A stretch of DNA of 64,000 bases from an uncultured Actinomycetes bacterium (GCA_937927875.1 CALEYV010000107.1:1-64000), one strand, 5' to 3'. Shown: positions 1 to 9,706, counted from the stretch's first letter. Notes: generated from the sequence alone by a model not told the origin. Program-made: numbers and translations.

Positions 1-1
1 G

Positions 2-1417
2 GCCATCCTCGCCCGCCACCCCCGCGGGATCATCTTCTCGGGCGGCCCGGCGTCGGTCCACGTCGACGGCGCGCCCTCCATCGACCCTGCGATCTACGAC
101 GCCGGCGTCCCGATCCTCGGCATCTGCTACGGAGCCCAGCTCGTCGCGCAGCAGCTCGGCGGCGAGGTGCGCCGCACCGGCGGGGGCGAGTACGGGCGGA
201 CGCCGATGACCCGCACCGGCGCCGGCTCGGTGCTGCTCGGCGACACGCCGGCCGACCAGACGGTGTGGATGAGCCACGGCGACGCCATCACCGGCGTCCC
301 CGCTGGAGCCAGCGTCACCGCGACGACGCCCGGGGCGGCGGTGGCGGCGTTCGAGGACCGGGACCGCGCCCTCTACGCGACGCAGTTCCACCCCGAGGTG
401 ATGCACACCGAGCGGGGCACCGAGCTGCTCCGCGCCTTCCTCTTCGAGGTCTGCGGGTGCCGACCGACGTGGACCCACACGTCGATCATCGACGAGGCGG
501 TGGCGGCGATCCGGGCCCAGGTCGGCGACGCCCGGGTCGTCTGCGGCCTCTCGGGCGGCGTCGACTCCGCGGTCGCGGCGGCGCTGGTCCACAAGGCGAT
601 CGGCGACCAGCTCACCTGCGTCTTCGTCGACACCGGGCTGCTCCGGCTCGGCGAGGCGGAGCAGGTCGAGGAGACCTTCCGCCGCCAGTTCCAGGTCGAC
701 CTCGTGCACGTGAAGGCTGCCGACCGCTTCCTCGCCGCGCTGGCCGGCGTGAGCGAGCCGGAGCGCAAGCGCAAGATCATCGGCGAGACCTTCATCCGGG
801 TCTTCGAGGAGGTGGCCGAGGACCTCACCGACGTCCGCTTCCTCGTGCAGGGCACCCTGTACCCCGACATCGTCGAGTCGGGCGGCGCCGACAACGCCAC
901 CATCAAGTCGCACCACAACGTCGGCGGCCTCCCGGCCGACATGCGCTTCGAGCTCGTCGAGCCGCTGCGCAACCTCTTCAAGGACGAGGTGCGCGCGGTC
1001 GGCGAGGAGCTCGGCCTCCCCGAGGAGATCGTGTGGCGCCAGCCGTTCCCCGGGCCGGGCCTGGCGGTCCGCATCATCGGCGAGGTGACGCCCGAGCGCC
1101 TCGAGGCCCTGCGCCGGGCCGACGACGTCGTCACCGAGGAGGTTCGGCGGGCGGGCCTGTATCGTGACCTTTGGCAGAGCTTCGCGGTGCTGCCGGCCGT
1201 ACGCACCGTGGGCGTCATGGGCGACGACCGCACCTACGAGTACCCGATCGTGGTGCGGGCGGTGACCTCGGAGGACGCGATGACGGCCGACTGGGCTCGA
1301 CTTCCGCACGACCTGCTCGAGCGCATCGCGTCCCGGATCATCAACGAGGTCCCGGGCGTGAACCGCGTCGCCTACGACATCACCAGCAAGCCGCCCGGCA
1401 CGATCGAGTGGGAGTGA
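2..1417 (+). CDS. guaA: GMP synthase (glutamine-hydrolysing), 5' end cut by window edge
   Basis: Converts XMP to GMP using ATP and glutamine, the last step of guanine nucleotide synthesis, in the cytosol. The frame is open from base 2, so the first 45-50 or so residues lie outside the window; 471 residues are visible against about 515-525 for complete family members. In order: class I glutamine amidotransferase with nucleophile motif GICYGAQ (Cys codon 125-127) and its FHPEV His/Glu; the ATP-pyrophosphatase P-loop LSGGVDS near base 550; and the dimerisation domain ending [12 protein letters not shown]. Five bases separate it from the aldolase gene, whose ribosome site (GGAG, 1411-1414) lies in its last codons, so the two are probably co-transcribed. 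Family assignment is secure. Confidence 0.97.
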   Translation, partial: AILARHPRGIIFSGGPASVHVDGAPSIDPAIYDAGVPILGICYGAQLVAQQLGGEVRRTGGGEYGRTPMTRTGAGSVLLGDTPADQTVWMSHGDAITGVPAGASVTATTPGAAVAAFEDRDRALYATQFHPEVMHTERGTELLRAFLFEVCGCRPTWTHTSIIDEAVAAIRAQVGDARVVCGLSGGVDSAVAAALVHKAIGDQLTCVFVDTGLLRLGEAEQVEETFRRQFQVDLVHVKAADRFLAALAGVSEPERKRKIIGETFIRVFEEVAEDLTDVRFLVQGTLYPDIVESGGADNATIKSHHNVGGLPADMRFELVEPLRNLFKDEVRAVGEELGLPEEIVWRQPFPGPGLAVRIIGEVTPERLEALRRADDVVTEEVRRAGLYRDLWQSFAVLPAVRTVGVMGDDRTYEYPIVVRAVTSEDAMTADWARLPHDLLERIASRIINEVPGVNRVAYDITSKPPGTIEWE

Positions 1418-1422
1418 CCCCG

Positions 1423-2448
1423 ATGGACCACAAGAACCTCGAGACGACCGCCCAGGCCCTCGTCGCCCCCGGCAAGGGGATCCTCGCCGCCGACGAGAGC
1501 TCCGGCACGATCAAGAAGCGCTTCGACAAGATCGGCGTCGAGTCGACCGAGGCCAACCGCCGCGCGTACCGGGACCTGCTGTTCACCGCCGACGGCATCG
1601 GCGACTCCATCAGCGGCGTCATCCTCTTCGACGAGACGATCCGCCAGTCCTCCCTCGAGGGCGACGTGGCCTTCCCGAAGGTCCTCGAGAGCCAGGGCGT
1701 CATCCCCGGGATCAAGGTCGACACCGGCGCCAAGCCGCTGGCCCTGGCCGCCGAGGGGGAGACGATCACCGAGGGCCTCGACGGGCTGCGCGACCGGCTC
1801 GCCGAGTACCGGGGCCTGGGCGCCCGGTTCGCGAAGTGGCGGGCCACGTACACGATCACCGACGAGCTCCCGTCGCCGTACGCCATCGACGTGAACGCCG
1901 ATGCGCTGGCCCGCTACGCGGCGCTCTGCCAGGAGGCCGGCATCGTCCCGATCGTCGAGCCCGAGGTGATGATGGAGGGCGACCACACCATCGAGCGGTC
2001 CCGGGTCGTCACCGGCAACGTGCTCCAGGCCCTCTACGACGCGCTGCACGAGCAGCGCCTCCACCTGCCCGGCACGCTGCTCAAGCCCAACATGGTGCTC
2101 TCCGGCTACGACGCCCGGGTCCAGGCGTCGGTCGACGAGGTCGCCGACCAGACCGTGGCCTGCTTCCGGGAGCACGTCCCGGCCGCGGTGCCCGGCATCG
2201 TGTTCCTGTCCGGCGGCCAGAGCGACGAGGACGCGACCGCGCACCTCAACGCCATGAACCAACGCGGGCCGCACCCGTGGCAGCTCAGCTTCTCGTACGG
2301 GCGCGCCCTGCAGGCCGCCGCCCAGCAGGCGTGGCGCGGCGACGACGCCAACCGGGCCGCCGCCCAGCAGGCGTTCCTCCAGCGGGCCCGCCTGAACAGC
2401 CTGGCCCGGTCGGGGAAGTACTCGAGCGACATGGAGCGCGCCGCGTAG
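1423..2448 (+). CDS. class I fructose-bisphosphate aldolase
   Basis: Reversibly cleaves fructose 1,6-bisphosphate to glyceraldehyde 3-phosphate and DHAP through a lysine Schiff base, without metal. The 341-residue product is of usual class I length. Motifs seen: ILAADESSGTI near residue 25, the phosphate/active-site Lys in FAKWRA, and the Schiff-base Lys221 in LLKPNMV. The open frame extends upstream into guaA, but ATG 1423 is chosen because it gives the normal N-terminus (MDHKNLETTA) and follows GGAG at 8 bases. Class I aldolases are less usual in bacteria than class II but are known in actinobacteria. Neighbours (guaA, dtd) give no special pathway context. Confidence 0.95.
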   Translation: MDHKNLETTAQALVAPGKGILAADESSGTIKKRFDKIGVESTEANRRAYRDLLFTADGIGDSISGVILFDETIRQSSLEGDVAFPKVLESQGVIPGIKVDTGAKPLALAAEGETITEGLDGLRDRLAEYRGLGARFAKWRATYTITDELPSPYAIDVNADALARYAALCQEAGIVPIVEPEVMMEGDHTIERSRVVTGNVLQALYDALHEQRLHLPGTLLKPNMVLSGYDARVQASVDEVADQTVACFREHVPAAVPGIVFLSGGQSDEDATAHLNAMNQRGPHPWQLSFSYGRALQAAAQQAWRGDDANRAAAQQAFLQRARLNSLARSGKYSSDMERAA

Positions 2449-2484
2449 GTCGGGCGGGCGTCCGCTTGCGTCGGCGGAGCCGCG

Positions 2485-2922
2485 GTGCGGGCACTCGTCC
2501 AGCGGGTCAGCGAGGCTCGGGTTCGCATCGACGGCGCCGTGGTCGGCGAGATCGGGCTCGGGCTGTGCGTGCTCGTCGGCGTGACCCACGGCGACGACGA
2601 GGCGACGGCCGGTCGGCTGGCCGACAAGGTCTGGAACCTGCGGGTCTTCCCGGACGGGGAGGCGTCGATGCAGCGCTCGCTCGCCGACACCGGCGGCGGC
2701 GCCCTCGTCGTCAGCCAGTTCACCCTCTACGGGGACACCCGCCGGGGCCGGCGGCCCTCGTGGACGGCCGCCGCGCCGCCCGAGGTCGCCGAGCCGCTCG
2801 TCGACGCCTTCACGGCCGCGCTCGCTGCCCTCGGCGCCCCGGTGGCCAGCGGCCGCTTCGGCGCGCACATGGCGGTCGAGATCGTCAACGACGGCCCGGT
2901 CACGCTGCTCCTCGAGGCCTGA
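2485..2922 (+). CDS. dtd: D-aminoacyl-tRNA deacylase
   Basis: Hydrolyses D-amino acids (and glycine) mischarged on tRNA, recycling the tRNA. The 145-residue protein begins [13 protein letters not shown] and carries both family signatures: SQFTLYGD (about residues 77-84) and the Gly-cis-Pro motif in NDGPVT near the C-terminus, which excludes L-amino acids from the active site. GTG 2485 is the start; GGAG five bases upstream is a plausible ribosome site. It sits 36 bases after the aldolase gene on the same strand. Length is normal for the family. Confidence 0.95.
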   Translation: MRALVQRVSEARVRIDGAVVGEIGLGLCVLVGVTHGDDEATAGRLADKVWNLRVFPDGEASMQRSLADTGGGALVVSQFTLYGDTRRGRRPSWTAAAPPEVAEPLVDAFTAALAALGAPVASGRFGAHMAVEIVNDGPVTLLLEA

Positions 2923-2985
2923 CCTTCACGATCCCCTGATGGTCGGCTCAGCATCCGCTCAGGAGGGCGGGCGCACCATGTCCTC

Positions 2986-3213
2986 GTGCCCACCGACGAC
3001 CGCACCGAGGAGCTCCGCACCGCGCTCGACACCTGGGTGGTCGACCGCGGCCGGCGACGGTTCCGCCGGGTCCCGGGTGGCACCGATCCCGCCGACCCGC
3101 GCCTGCCCGCGGGGTGGGTCCCGTACCACGGGTCCTGGCGCGACCCGCGCACCGGCGCGCTGACCCTGATGCTCGACCCGACCGGCACCCGGCTGCTGCG
3201 CATCGCGCCGTGA
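2986..3213 (+). CDS. small hypothetical protein
   Basis: A 75-residue frame starting at GTG 2986 that encodes a basic, Trp/Arg/Pro-rich peptide (PAGWVPYHGSWRDPRTG in the middle, LLRIAP at the end). No signal peptide, membrane segment or cysteine motif is visible and I do not recognise a family. It is supported by its place in a gap between dtd and pcrA on the coding strand and by actinobacterial-type third-position GC. An overlapping frame from 2939 gives an ordinary low-complexity shadow translation. Function unknown; existence is moderately likely. Confidence 0.5.
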   Translation: MPTDDRTEELRTALDTWVVDRGRRRFRRVPGGTDPADPRLPAGWVPYHGSWRDPRTGALTLMLDPTGTRLLRIAP

Positions 3214-3244
3214 CCGCAAGAGCCGGGGCGCAGAGGCGCGCCGG

Positions 3245-3250
3245 TACCAT
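3245..3250 (+). promoter_or_regulatory. -10 box (TACCAT) for leaderless-type pcrA transcript
   Basis: TACCAT ends nine bases before the pcrA ATG at 3260. Actinobacterial -10 boxes follow TANNNT, so transcription should begin about at the start codon. No Shine-Dalgarno sequence lies upstream of this ATG, which fits a leaderless message. Confidence 0.5.
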
Positions 3251-3259
3251 GGCGCGGTC

Positions 3260-5578
3260 ATGCCCGACACCGAAGCGCCGGTCGCGCCGGCGGCCGCCCC
3301 GGATGTCGAGGCGCTCCTCGCCGGCCTGAACCCGGTCCAGCGCGAGGCCGCCACCGCCCCCGACGGTCCGCTGCTCATCGTCGCCGGCGCCGGGTCCGGC
3401 AAGACCCGGGTCCTCACCCATCGGATCGCCTACCTGATCGCGACCCAGCGCGTCTCGCCGTTCGGCCTGCTCGCCATCACCTTCACGAACAAGGCGGCCG
3501 GGGAGATGAAGGAGCGGGTGGCCAGCCTCATCGGCCCCGTGGCGCACCGCATGTGGGTCTCGACCTTCCACTCCGCCTGCGCCCGCATCCTCCGGCGGGA
3601 GGCGGCCCGGGTCGGGCTGCGCTCCTCGTTCAGCATCTACGACCAGGGCGACGCGGTGCGGCTCACCGACTACGTGCGCCGGGACCTGAACCTCGACCCG
3701 AAGCGCTTCCCGCCCCGCCAGCTGCACGCCCGGATCTCGGCCTACAAGAACGACCTCGTCACCCCCGACGAGGTGCTCGAGGCCGCCGAGACGAAGGCCG
3801 AGCAGCGCTACGGCGAGGTCTACCGCGAGTACCAGCGGCGCCTCCTCGAGGCCTCCGCGGTCGACTTCGACGACCTCCTGCTGCTCGCGGTGCGGCTCTT
3901 CCGCGACCACCCCGACGCGCTGGCCCGGTGGCGGCACCGGTTCGCCTACGTGCTCGTCGACGAGTTCCAGGACACCAACCTGGCCCAGTGGGAGCTGGTG
4001 CGGCTGCTCGCCACCGAGCACCGCAACGTGATGGTGGTCGGCGACGCCGACCAGGCCGTGTACGCGTTCCGGGGCGCCGACTACCGCAACCTGCTGCGGT
4101 TTGAGGAGGAGTTCCCGGATGCGACGGTGATCGTCCTCGAGCAGAACTACCGGTCGACCCAGGCCATCCTCGACGCCGCCAACGCGGTGATCGCCAACAA
4201 CGCCGCCCGCCGCCCCAAGCACCTGTGGACGGAGCAGGTCGGCGGCGAGCTCCTCACGCAGTACCAGGCCGAGGACGAGCACGACGAGGCCGCCTTCTGC
4301 GTCCACGAGATGCAGCGGCTCGCCGACGCCGACGGATACCGGTTCAGCGACCTCGCGGTCTTCTATCGCACCAACGCGCAGAGCCGCGTCCTCGAGGAGA
4401 CGCTCGTGCGCGCCGGCGTGCCGTACCGGGTGGTCGGCGGCGTGAAGTTCTACGACCGCCGGGAGATCAAGGACGCGCTCGCCTACGTGCGGGCGCTCGT
4501 GAACCCCGACGACGAGGTGTCGTGGAAGCGAATCGTGAACGTCCCCAAGCGCGGCGTCGGCGACACCTCGGTCGGCAAGGTCGACGCGCACGCCCGCCGG
4601 GCCGGGCTGACGTTCCGTGACTCACTTCGCGAGGCCGCCGTCGCCGGGGTGGCCGGCAAGGCGGTCGCCGGCATCCAGGACCTGCTCACGCTCATGACGC
4701 TCTTCGAGCAGGCGTCGGCGGGCGGCGTCGCGCGCACGGTGGAGGCCATCCTCGAGCACTCCGGCTACCTCGCCGAGCTGGAGTCCGAGCGGTCGATCGA
4801 GGCGCAGGGACGGATCGAGAACCTGGCCGAGCTGGTCGGCGTGTGCCGCGAGTTCGACGACGCGCTCGACGTCGGCAACCTGAGCGGACTGCCCGCCATC
4901 GCCGGCGTCGGCACCGCGGGCGACGACGGGACGCCCGCCGCGCCGCCGACCGGCGTGGCGCGCCTGGCGGCCTTCCTCGAGGCGGTGTCACTCGTGACCG
5001 ACCTCGAGATGGCCGAGGGGGAGGACGAGGACCACAGCGCGGTGACGCTCATGACCCTGCACGCGGCGAAGGGGCTCGAGTTCCCGGTCGTGTTCATCAC
5101 CGGGCTCGAGGACGGCGTGTTCCCGCACCTGCGCAGCCTCGGCGAGCCCGAGGCGCTCGAGGAGGAGCGGCGGCTCTGCTACGTCGGGATCACCCGGGCC
5201 CGGGAGCGGCTCTATCTCTGCCACGCGTGGCGGCGCACCCTCTACGGGGCGACCGACTACTACTCGGCCAGCCGGTTCCTCAGCGAGATCCCCGATGAGT
5301 TGGTGCACGCCATCGGCATGGAGCGCACGCGCGGCGAGGGCCCCGAAGCCCACCGGGAGGCCGTCGTCGACGCGGCGCTGCGCGCCGGCTCGACGTCCAA
5401 GCCGGCGATGCCAGCGATCCGGGTCGGCGACGACGTCGTGCACGAGACCTTCGGCGAGGGGGTCGTCCTCGACGTCGAGGGCGGCGGCGATTCGGCGGAG
5501 GCGGTGGTGCGGTTCCGGGACGTGGGCGAGAAGCGGCTGCTGCTGGCGTGGGCGCCGCTGCGCCGGCTCTCGGCCTGA
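3260..5578 (+). CDS. pcrA: ATP-dependent DNA helicase, UvrD/PcrA type
   Basis: Superfamily 1A 3'-5' helicase for nucleotide excision repair and removal of stalled polymerase or RecA filaments. In 772 residues: Q-motif LNPVQREA, Walker A AGAGSGKT (about 42-49), Walker B DEFQDTN (234-240), motif III/IV GDADQAVYAFRGA and QNYRST, motif V VTLMTLHAAKGLEF, motif VI VGITRARERLYL. The last 55 residues form the PcrA C-terminal Tudor-like segment (VGDDVVHETFGEGVVLDVE), which in known PcrA binds RNA polymerase; this separates it from Rep. ATG 3260 is the first possible start in frame and follows a -10 box rather than a ribosome site. It ends two bases before the convergent gene at 5580. Confidence 0.95.
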   Translation: MPDTEAPVAPAAAPDVEALLAGLNPVQREAATAPDGPLLIVAGAGSGKTRVLTHRIAYLIATQRVSPFGLLAITFTNKAAGEMKERVASLIGPVAHRMWVSTFHSACARILRREAARVGLRSSFSIYDQGDAVRLTDYVRRDLNLDPKRFPPRQLHARISAYKNDLVTPDEVLEAAETKAEQRYGEVYREYQRRLLEASAVDFDDLLLLAVRLFRDHPDALARWRHRFAYVLVDEFQDTNLAQWELVRLLATEHRNVMVVGDADQAVYAFRGADYRNLLRFEEEFPDATVIVLEQNYRSTQAILDAANAVIANNAARRPKHLWTEQVGGELLTQYQAEDEHDEAAFCVHEMQRLADADGYRFSDLAVFYRTNAQSRVLEETLVRAGVPYRVVGGVKFYDRREIKDALAYVRALVNPDDEVSWKRIVNVPKRGVGDTSVGKVDAHARRAGLTFRDSLREAAVAGVAGKAVAGIQDLLTLMTLFEQASAGGVARTVEAILEHSGYLAELESERSIEAQGRIENLAELVGVCREFDDALDVGNLSGLPAIAGVGTAGDDGTPAAPPTGVARLAAFLEAVSLVTDLEMAEGEDEDHSAVTLMTLHAAKGLEFPVVFITGLEDGVFPHLRSLGEPEALEEERRLCYVGITRARERLYLCHAWRRTLYGATDYYSASRFLSEIPDELVHAIGMERTRGEGPEAHREAVVDAALRAGSTSKPAMPAIRVGDDVVHETFGEGVVLDVEGGGDSAEAVVRFRDVGEKRLLLAWAPLRRLSA

Positions 5579-5579
5579 G

Positions 5580-6095
5580 TCAGGGGACCGGCAGCGGCTC
5601 CGGCGCCAGGACGACGTGGCGGAAGTCGACGATCACGCCGCCCGCCTCCGCGCCGAGCTGCGGGAACGTGAGCCGGTAGCGGTCGAGCTCCAGCGGCCGG
5701 AGCTGGTGGTCGTGGCAGTCGAAGTAGCCGCGGCGCAGGTTCCGCCAGGCGACGACGCACGACTTCGTGTCCGGTCGGCGCGCGATCAGCGCCACGAGCT
5801 GGTTGTTCTCGAGGTCGAAGTAGAAGCCGGTCCCGCCGAAGGGGTGCGCGAAGTAGCTCGGCTGGCGGTCCTGCTTGATCCGGTCGACGATCGAGCGCTT
5901 GAGGCCGAAGTAGACGGCCCCCGTCTTCGGGGTGGCCTGCCCGCCGCCGGTCGCGAAGAAGAGCGCGGCCGCGAAGATCAAGCCCGCGACGACGACGAGG
6001 GTGCCGCTCACGAGCAGCAGCCGCCGGTCCGAGGGTGCGGGGGGCACCGGCCTTGGGTACCTGCCGGGGCTGGCCGGGTCCAGTCGGGGCTGCAT
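5580..6095 (-). CDS. single-pass membrane protein of unknown function
   Basis: 171 residues: a Pro/Arg-rich cytosolic start, one membrane helix (about residues 28-49, [20 protein letters not shown]), then an extracytoplasmic domain with aromatic and His/Cys residues ([20 protein letters not shown]). The two Cys and nearby His could suggest a metal or disulfide, but spacing does not match a Rieske centre, so I do not call one. It is convergent with pcrA and divergent from the B12-binding subunit gene. No family recognised. Confidence 0.75.
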   Translation of the reverse strand: MQPRLDPASPGRYPRPVPPAPSDRRLLLVSGTLVVVAGLIFAAALFFATGGGQATPKTGAVYFGLKRSIVDRIKQDRQPSYFAHPFGGTGFYFDLENNQLVALIARRPDTKSCVVAWRNLRRGYFDCHDHQLRPLELDRYRLTFPQLGAEAGGVIVDFRHVVLAPEPLPVP

Positions 6096-6100
6096 ACGCT
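6095..6100 (+). promoter_or_regulatory. candidate -10 box (TACGCT) for the B12 subunit/sucCD unit
   Basis: TACGCT lies 39 bases before ATG 6140, leaving a leader of about 33 bases with a GAGGAA ribosome site. It overlaps the start of the divergent membrane-protein gene. Assigned only on the TANNNT pattern. Confidence 0.3.
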
Positions 6101-6139
6101 GGGCGGCCCCCGCCAGCCGGTGCGACCCCGAGGAACCCG

Positions 6140-6556
6140 ATGCAGCGGCCCTATCGCGTCATCATCGCCAAGCCCGGCCTCGACGGGCACGACCGCGGCG
6201 CCAAGGTGATCGCGCGCGCCCTGCGCGACGCCGGCTTCGAGGTCATCTACACCGGCCTGTTCCAGACCCCCGACCAGGTCGCGGAGGCGGCGCTGCAGGA
6301 GGACGCCGACGCGGTCGGCCTCTCCGTCCTGTCCGGCGCCCACCTGACGCTGTTTCCCCGCGTCGTCGCCCTGCTCGAGGAGCGCGGCCGCGGCGACGTC
6401 CTCGTCTTCGGCGGGGGGATCATCCCGGCCGAGGATGTGCCGGTGCTCGAGGCGGCCGGGGTCGCCCGCGTGTTCACGCCCGGGGCGTCACTCGGCGACA
6501 TCACCGGCTGGCTGGAGGACGCGCTCGACGCGCGCGAAGCCGCGGTGGCGGGCTGA
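6140..6556 (+). CDS. B12-binding subunit of a methylmalonyl-CoA-type mutase (stand-alone C-terminal domain)
   Basis: 138-residue cobalamin-binding domain, the size of the small-subunit form seen where acyl-CoA mutases are split into substrate and B12 polypeptides. The base-off B12 signature DxHxxG is present as DGHDRG (residues 15-20, His17 as lower cobalt ligand), followed by LSGAH and GGGIIP loops typical of the family. ATG 6140 is chosen inside a longer open frame because it follows GAGGAA and gives the family N-terminus ([13 protein letters not shown]). The large catalytic subunit is not in the window. Placement just before sucCD suits a propionyl-CoA to succinyl-CoA to succinate route. 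An ethylmalonyl- or isobutyryl-CoA mutase role is also possible, because the small subunits look alike. Confidence 0.9.
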   Translation: MQRPYRVIIAKPGLDGHDRGAKVIARALRDAGFEVIYTGLFQTPDQVAEAALQEDADAVGLSVLSGAHLTLFPRVVALLEERGRGDVLVFGGGIIPAEDVPVLEAAGVARVFTPGASLGDITGWLEDALDAREAAVAG

Positions 6557-6586
6557 GGCAGGCACCCGGCCGGACCAGGAGTCGCA

Positions 6587-7735
6587 GTGGACCTCTTCGA
6601 GTACCAAGGCAAACAGCTCTTCGCGGGGTACGGCATCCCCGTGTCGCCCGGCGGCGCCGCCGAGACCGTCGACGAGGCCGTCGCCGTCGCCGACCGCATC
6701 GGCTACCCGGTCGTCGTGAAGGCCCAGGTGCACGTGGGCGGGCGCGGCAAGGCGGGCGGCATCCAGTTGGCCGCCGACGTCGACGAGTGCCGCCGCCACG
6801 CCGCAGCGATCCTGGGCATGACGATCAAGGGCCACGTGGTGGGCCTGGTGTGGATCGAGCAGGCGAGCGACATCGCCCGCGAGTACTACGCGTCGTTCAC
6901 GCTCGACCGGTCGGCCAAGACGCACCTCGGCCTGCTCTCGGCCCAGGGCGGCATCGACATCGAGGAGGTGGCGGCGACCAGCCCCGACGCCATCGCCCGC
7001 ATCCACGTCGACCCCGTCGAGGGCCTCACCCCCGCCCGGTGCGAAGCGTGGGTCGACGAGGCCCGGCTCGACCCCGAGGCCCGCGCCGACACCGTCGAGA
7101 TCCTCCACCAGCTGTGGCGGTGCTACGAGGAGGCCGACGCCGACCTCGTCGAGGTCAACCCGCTGATCCTCACCACCGACGGGGTCGTGCGGGCGCTGGA
7201 CGCCAAGGTCACCCTCGACGGCAACGCGGTGTTCCGCCACCCCGACTACCAGGAGTACGAGGAGACCCAGCCTCGCGACGCCCGCGAGCAGGAGGCGTTC
7301 CACAAGGGCCTCCAGTACGTCGGGCTCGACGGCACGGTCGGCGTCATCGCCAACGGCGCCGGGCTCGCCATGAGCACCGTCGACGTCGTGAACGAGGTCG
7401 GCGGCCAGCCGGCCAACTTCCTCGACATCGGCGGCGGCGCCAACGCCGACGTCATGGCGGGGGCGCTCGAGGTCATCAACCACGACCCGAAGGTCCACGC
7501 CATCCTCATCAACATCTTCGGCGGGATCACGAAGGGCGAGGAGGTCGCGACCGGCATCGTGCAGGCCCTGGAGCGGGTGACCATCGAATCGCCGATCGTG
7601 ATCCGCCTCGACGGGACGAACGCCGACCAGGGCCGGGCGATCCTGCAGCCGCACCTCTCGGACCGGCTCCGGCTCGAGCCGACGATGCTCGACGCGGCCC
7701 GGACCGCCGTGCAGCTGGCCGGGAAGGCCGGGTGA
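6587..7735 (+). CDS. sucC: succinate-CoA ligase (ADP/GDP-forming), beta subunit
   Basis: Beta subunit of succinyl-CoA synthetase, which couples succinyl-CoA cleavage to NDP phosphorylation in the TCA cycle. 382 residues, the expected length. N-terminal ATP-grasp (LFEYQGKQLF, VVKAQVHVGGRGKAGG near 45-60, DADLVEVNPL near 184), then the CoA-ligase domain (ANGAGLAMSTVD, INIFGGITKGEEVA). Starts at GTG 6587 behind AGGAG five bases upstream. It forms an operon with the B12 subunit gene 30 bases upstream and sucD 7 bases downstream. Confidence 0.97.
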   Translation: MDLFEYQGKQLFAGYGIPVSPGGAAETVDEAVAVADRIGYPVVVKAQVHVGGRGKAGGIQLAADVDECRRHAAAILGMTIKGHVVGLVWIEQASDIAREYYASFTLDRSAKTHLGLLSAQGGIDIEEVAATSPDAIARIHVDPVEGLTPARCEAWVDEARLDPEARADTVEILHQLWRCYEEADADLVEVNPLILTTDGVVRALDAKVTLDGNAVFRHPDYQEYEETQPRDAREQEAFHKGLQYVGLDGTVGVIANGAGLAMSTVDVVNEVGGQPANFLDIGGGANADVMAGALEVINHDPKVHAILINIFGGITKGEEVATGIVQALERVTIESPIVIRLDGTNADQGRAILQPHLSDRLRLEPTMLDAARTAVQLAGKAG

Positions 7736-7742
7736 GCGCGAG

Positions 7743-8627
7743 ATGAGCATCTTCGTCGACGACACCACGAAGGTCGTGTACCAGGGCCTGACCGGCTCCC
7801 AGGGCCGGTTCTACGGACGGCTCAACCGCGAGTACGGCACCCAGGTCGTGGCGGGGACGAACCCGAAGAAGGCCGGCACCGACGTCGACGGCATCCCCGT
7901 GTTCGCGAACGTGGCCGAGGCCGTCGAGGCGACGGGCGCCAACGCGTCGTGCGTGTTCATCCCCGCGCCCGGCGTGAAGGACGCGGTGATCGACGCCGCC
8001 GCCGGTGGCGTCGAGTTCATCGTCGTGATCACCGAGGGCGTCCCGATGCACGACGAGGCCTGGTTCTTCAACGAGCTGCGCCGCGACTACCCGAACGTGC
8101 GGCTGCTCGGACCGAACTGCCCCGGGATCATCAGCCCCGGCCTTTGCAACATCGGGATCACCGCCGGCCACATCGCGAAGGCCGGCGGCCCGGTCGGGAT
8201 CGTGAGCCGGTCCGGCACGCTCACCTACCAGGCCCTCTACGAGCTGGCCCAGCAGGACATCGGCGTGACGACCTGCGTCGGCATCGGTGGCGACCCGGTG
8301 CCCGGCACCAGCTTCATCGACTGCCTCGAGGCCTTCGACGCGGACCCGGACACCAAGGCCGTGATGATGATCGGGGAGATCGGCGGCTCGGCCGAGGAAG
8401 AAGCCGCCGCCTACATCAAGGCCGAGATGTCGAAGCCGGTCGTCGTCTACATCGCCGGCGTCACCGCCCCGCCGGGCAAGAAGATGGGCCACGCGGGGGC
8501 GATCGTGTCCGGCGGGAAGGGCACCGCGCAGGCCAAGATGGATGCGTTGCGGGACGCGGGTGCGAAGGTGGGCCTGAACCCGACCGCGGCCGGCGCGCTG
8601 ATGGTCGACGTGGTCGCCCAGCTCTGA
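7743..8627 (+). CDS. sucD: succinate-CoA ligase, alpha subunit
   Basis: Alpha subunit of succinyl-CoA synthetase; binds CoA and carries the phosphohistidine intermediate. 294 residues. CoA-binding Rossmann start ([13 protein letters not shown]), [13 protein letters not shown] around residues 120-132, and the phosphorylated His250 in [14 protein letters not shown]. It follows sucC by seven bases, so the subunits are made from one message. Length and motif order are normal. Confidence 0.97.
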   Translation: MSIFVDDTTKVVYQGLTGSQGRFYGRLNREYGTQVVAGTNPKKAGTDVDGIPVFANVAEAVEATGANASCVFIPAPGVKDAVIDAAAGGVEFIVVITEGVPMHDEAWFFNELRRDYPNVRLLGPNCPGIISPGLCNIGITAGHIAKAGGPVGIVSRSGTLTYQALYELAQQDIGVTTCVGIGGDPVPGTSFIDCLEAFDADPDTKAVMMIGEIGGSAEEEAAAYIKAEMSKPVVVYIAGVTAPPGKKMGHAGAIVSGGKGTAQAKMDALRDAGAKVGLNPTAAGALMVDVVAQL

Positions 8628-8646
8628 CCCGACCCGGGGGAGTCGG

Positions 8647-9153
8647 GTGACGGGCGAGGACATGGATCGCACCGCGGCGGCCGGTGACGGGTCACCGCGA
8701 CGGGACCGGGTGGCGACGTGGCTCGGCATCGGCGCGGGGCTGCTGGCCATCGTGCTCGTGGTCTTCGGGGCGCTGCGGCTCTGGAGCGCGAACGACGACA
8801 ACTCGGCCGCCGACCGCACCCGGGCGCAGATCCACCGGCTCCGGCAGGCCGAGGTGGCCGCCCGACGGGTGCGCGGCCGGCTCAACGCGGCGGACGACGC
8901 ACTGGCGCAGGAGGTGCAGGCGATGGCGAACACCTCGCGTCAGATCGGCGACGCCGAGAACGCGCTCACCGACGCGTTCAACGCCGCCACCAACCAGGCG
9001 AGCAACGGCGACCTCGGCGGGGCCAGGGCGGCGTACCAGGCTCAGAGCGGCGCGTTGAGCGACCTCGACACCAAGCTGGTGGGCCTCCGTCAGCACCTCG
9101 CGGCCGCGCAGCAGCGCTTGGCTGACCTCCAGCGTCTCGAGCAAAGACCGTGA
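8647..9153 (+). CDS. membrane-anchored coiled-coil protein, unknown function
   Basis: 168 residues: 20 polar residues, one membrane helix (about 24-47, WLGIGAGLLAIVLVVFGAL), then an Ala/Gln/Arg-rich extracytoplasmic region predicted to be mostly coiled coil, ending QQRLADLQRLEQRP. GTG 8647 is preferred over ATG 8662 because GGGGAG sits four bases before it. Its TGA overlaps the GTG of the next gene, so the two are translationally coupled. No catalytic motif; a structural or envelope role is a guess only. Confidence 0.75.
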   Translation: MTGEDMDRTAAAGDGSPRRDRVATWLGIGAGLLAIVLVVFGALRLWSANDDNSAADRTRAQIHRLRQAEVAARRVRGRLNAADDALAQEVQAMANTSRQIGDAENALTDAFNAATNQASNGDLGGARAAYQAQSGALSDLDTKLVGLRQHLAAAQQRLADLQRLEQRP

Positions 9154-9653
9154 CCGACGCGTGGACGCCCGCGCCCTCGGTCCCGTGGGTCGCGCGGACT
9201 CGGTGGCCGAGCCGACGACCGCTCACCGGCGCCGTGGTCGGGATCGTGGCGCTGATCCTCGGAATCACCATCGCGGTGCTCGGGCAACGGTCGGCCTCGA
9301 GCGCCTCGGACTCGCTCGACCGAGCCCGGCAGCAGCTCGGCGCCCAGCGGGTGGCCACGACGGCGGCGCAGCGCTGCGCCGACGCCATCGGGGCGACGCT
9401 CCCTCCCCACGTGGCGGCCGGCCAGGCGCTGCTCGGCACCGCGGCCCAGCTCGTGGCCGGCGACGCCCAGCTCATCGCCGCCACCCACGACCAGCAGCGC
9501 GCCGGCATCGCCGGCAACCAGGCCGACTACAACAGCGCGGTCAACCGCGCCAACGCCGCGGTGACCGCCGCCAACCCGCTGATCACCACCTCGAACCAAC
9601 AGATCAGCGCGTTCCAGATGGGCACGCCGGCCCCGCCGGCCTCGTGCAGCTGA
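9150..9653 (+). CDS. second membrane-anchored helical protein, coupled to the previous gene
   Basis: 167 residues with the same plan as its neighbour: short N-terminus, one membrane helix (about 27-47, AVVGIVALILGITIAVLG), then an Ala/Gln-rich helical region with two cysteines (in QRCADA and at the end, ASCS). It starts in the GTGA overlap with the upstream gene. The shared architecture and coupling suggest partners in one envelope complex, though sequence similarity is not obvious. No family recognised. Confidence 0.75.
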   Translation: MTDAWTPAPSVPWVARTRWPSRRPLTGAVVGIVALILGITIAVLGQRSASSASDSLDRARQQLGAQRVATTAAQRCADAIGATLPPHVAAGQALLGTAAQLVAGDAQLIAATHDQQRAGIAGNQADYNSAVNRANAAVTAANPLITTSNQQISAFQMGTPAPPASCS

Positions 9654-9706
9654 CGCCTCGGCGCGACCGACGTGCGGCGGCGCGCCGACGTCGGCGCCGT
9701 CGCGCG

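Noticed and set aside
1372..2868. Long minus-strand open frame across the aldolase and dtd genes
   Set aside because: It is opposite two clear genes and encodes low-complexity Gly/Arg/Val sequence, as expected for the antisense of GC-rich coding DNA.
5580..6095. Rieske-type iron-sulfur site in the minus-strand membrane protein
   Set aside because: There are only two Cys with the wrong spacing and no paired CxH motifs.
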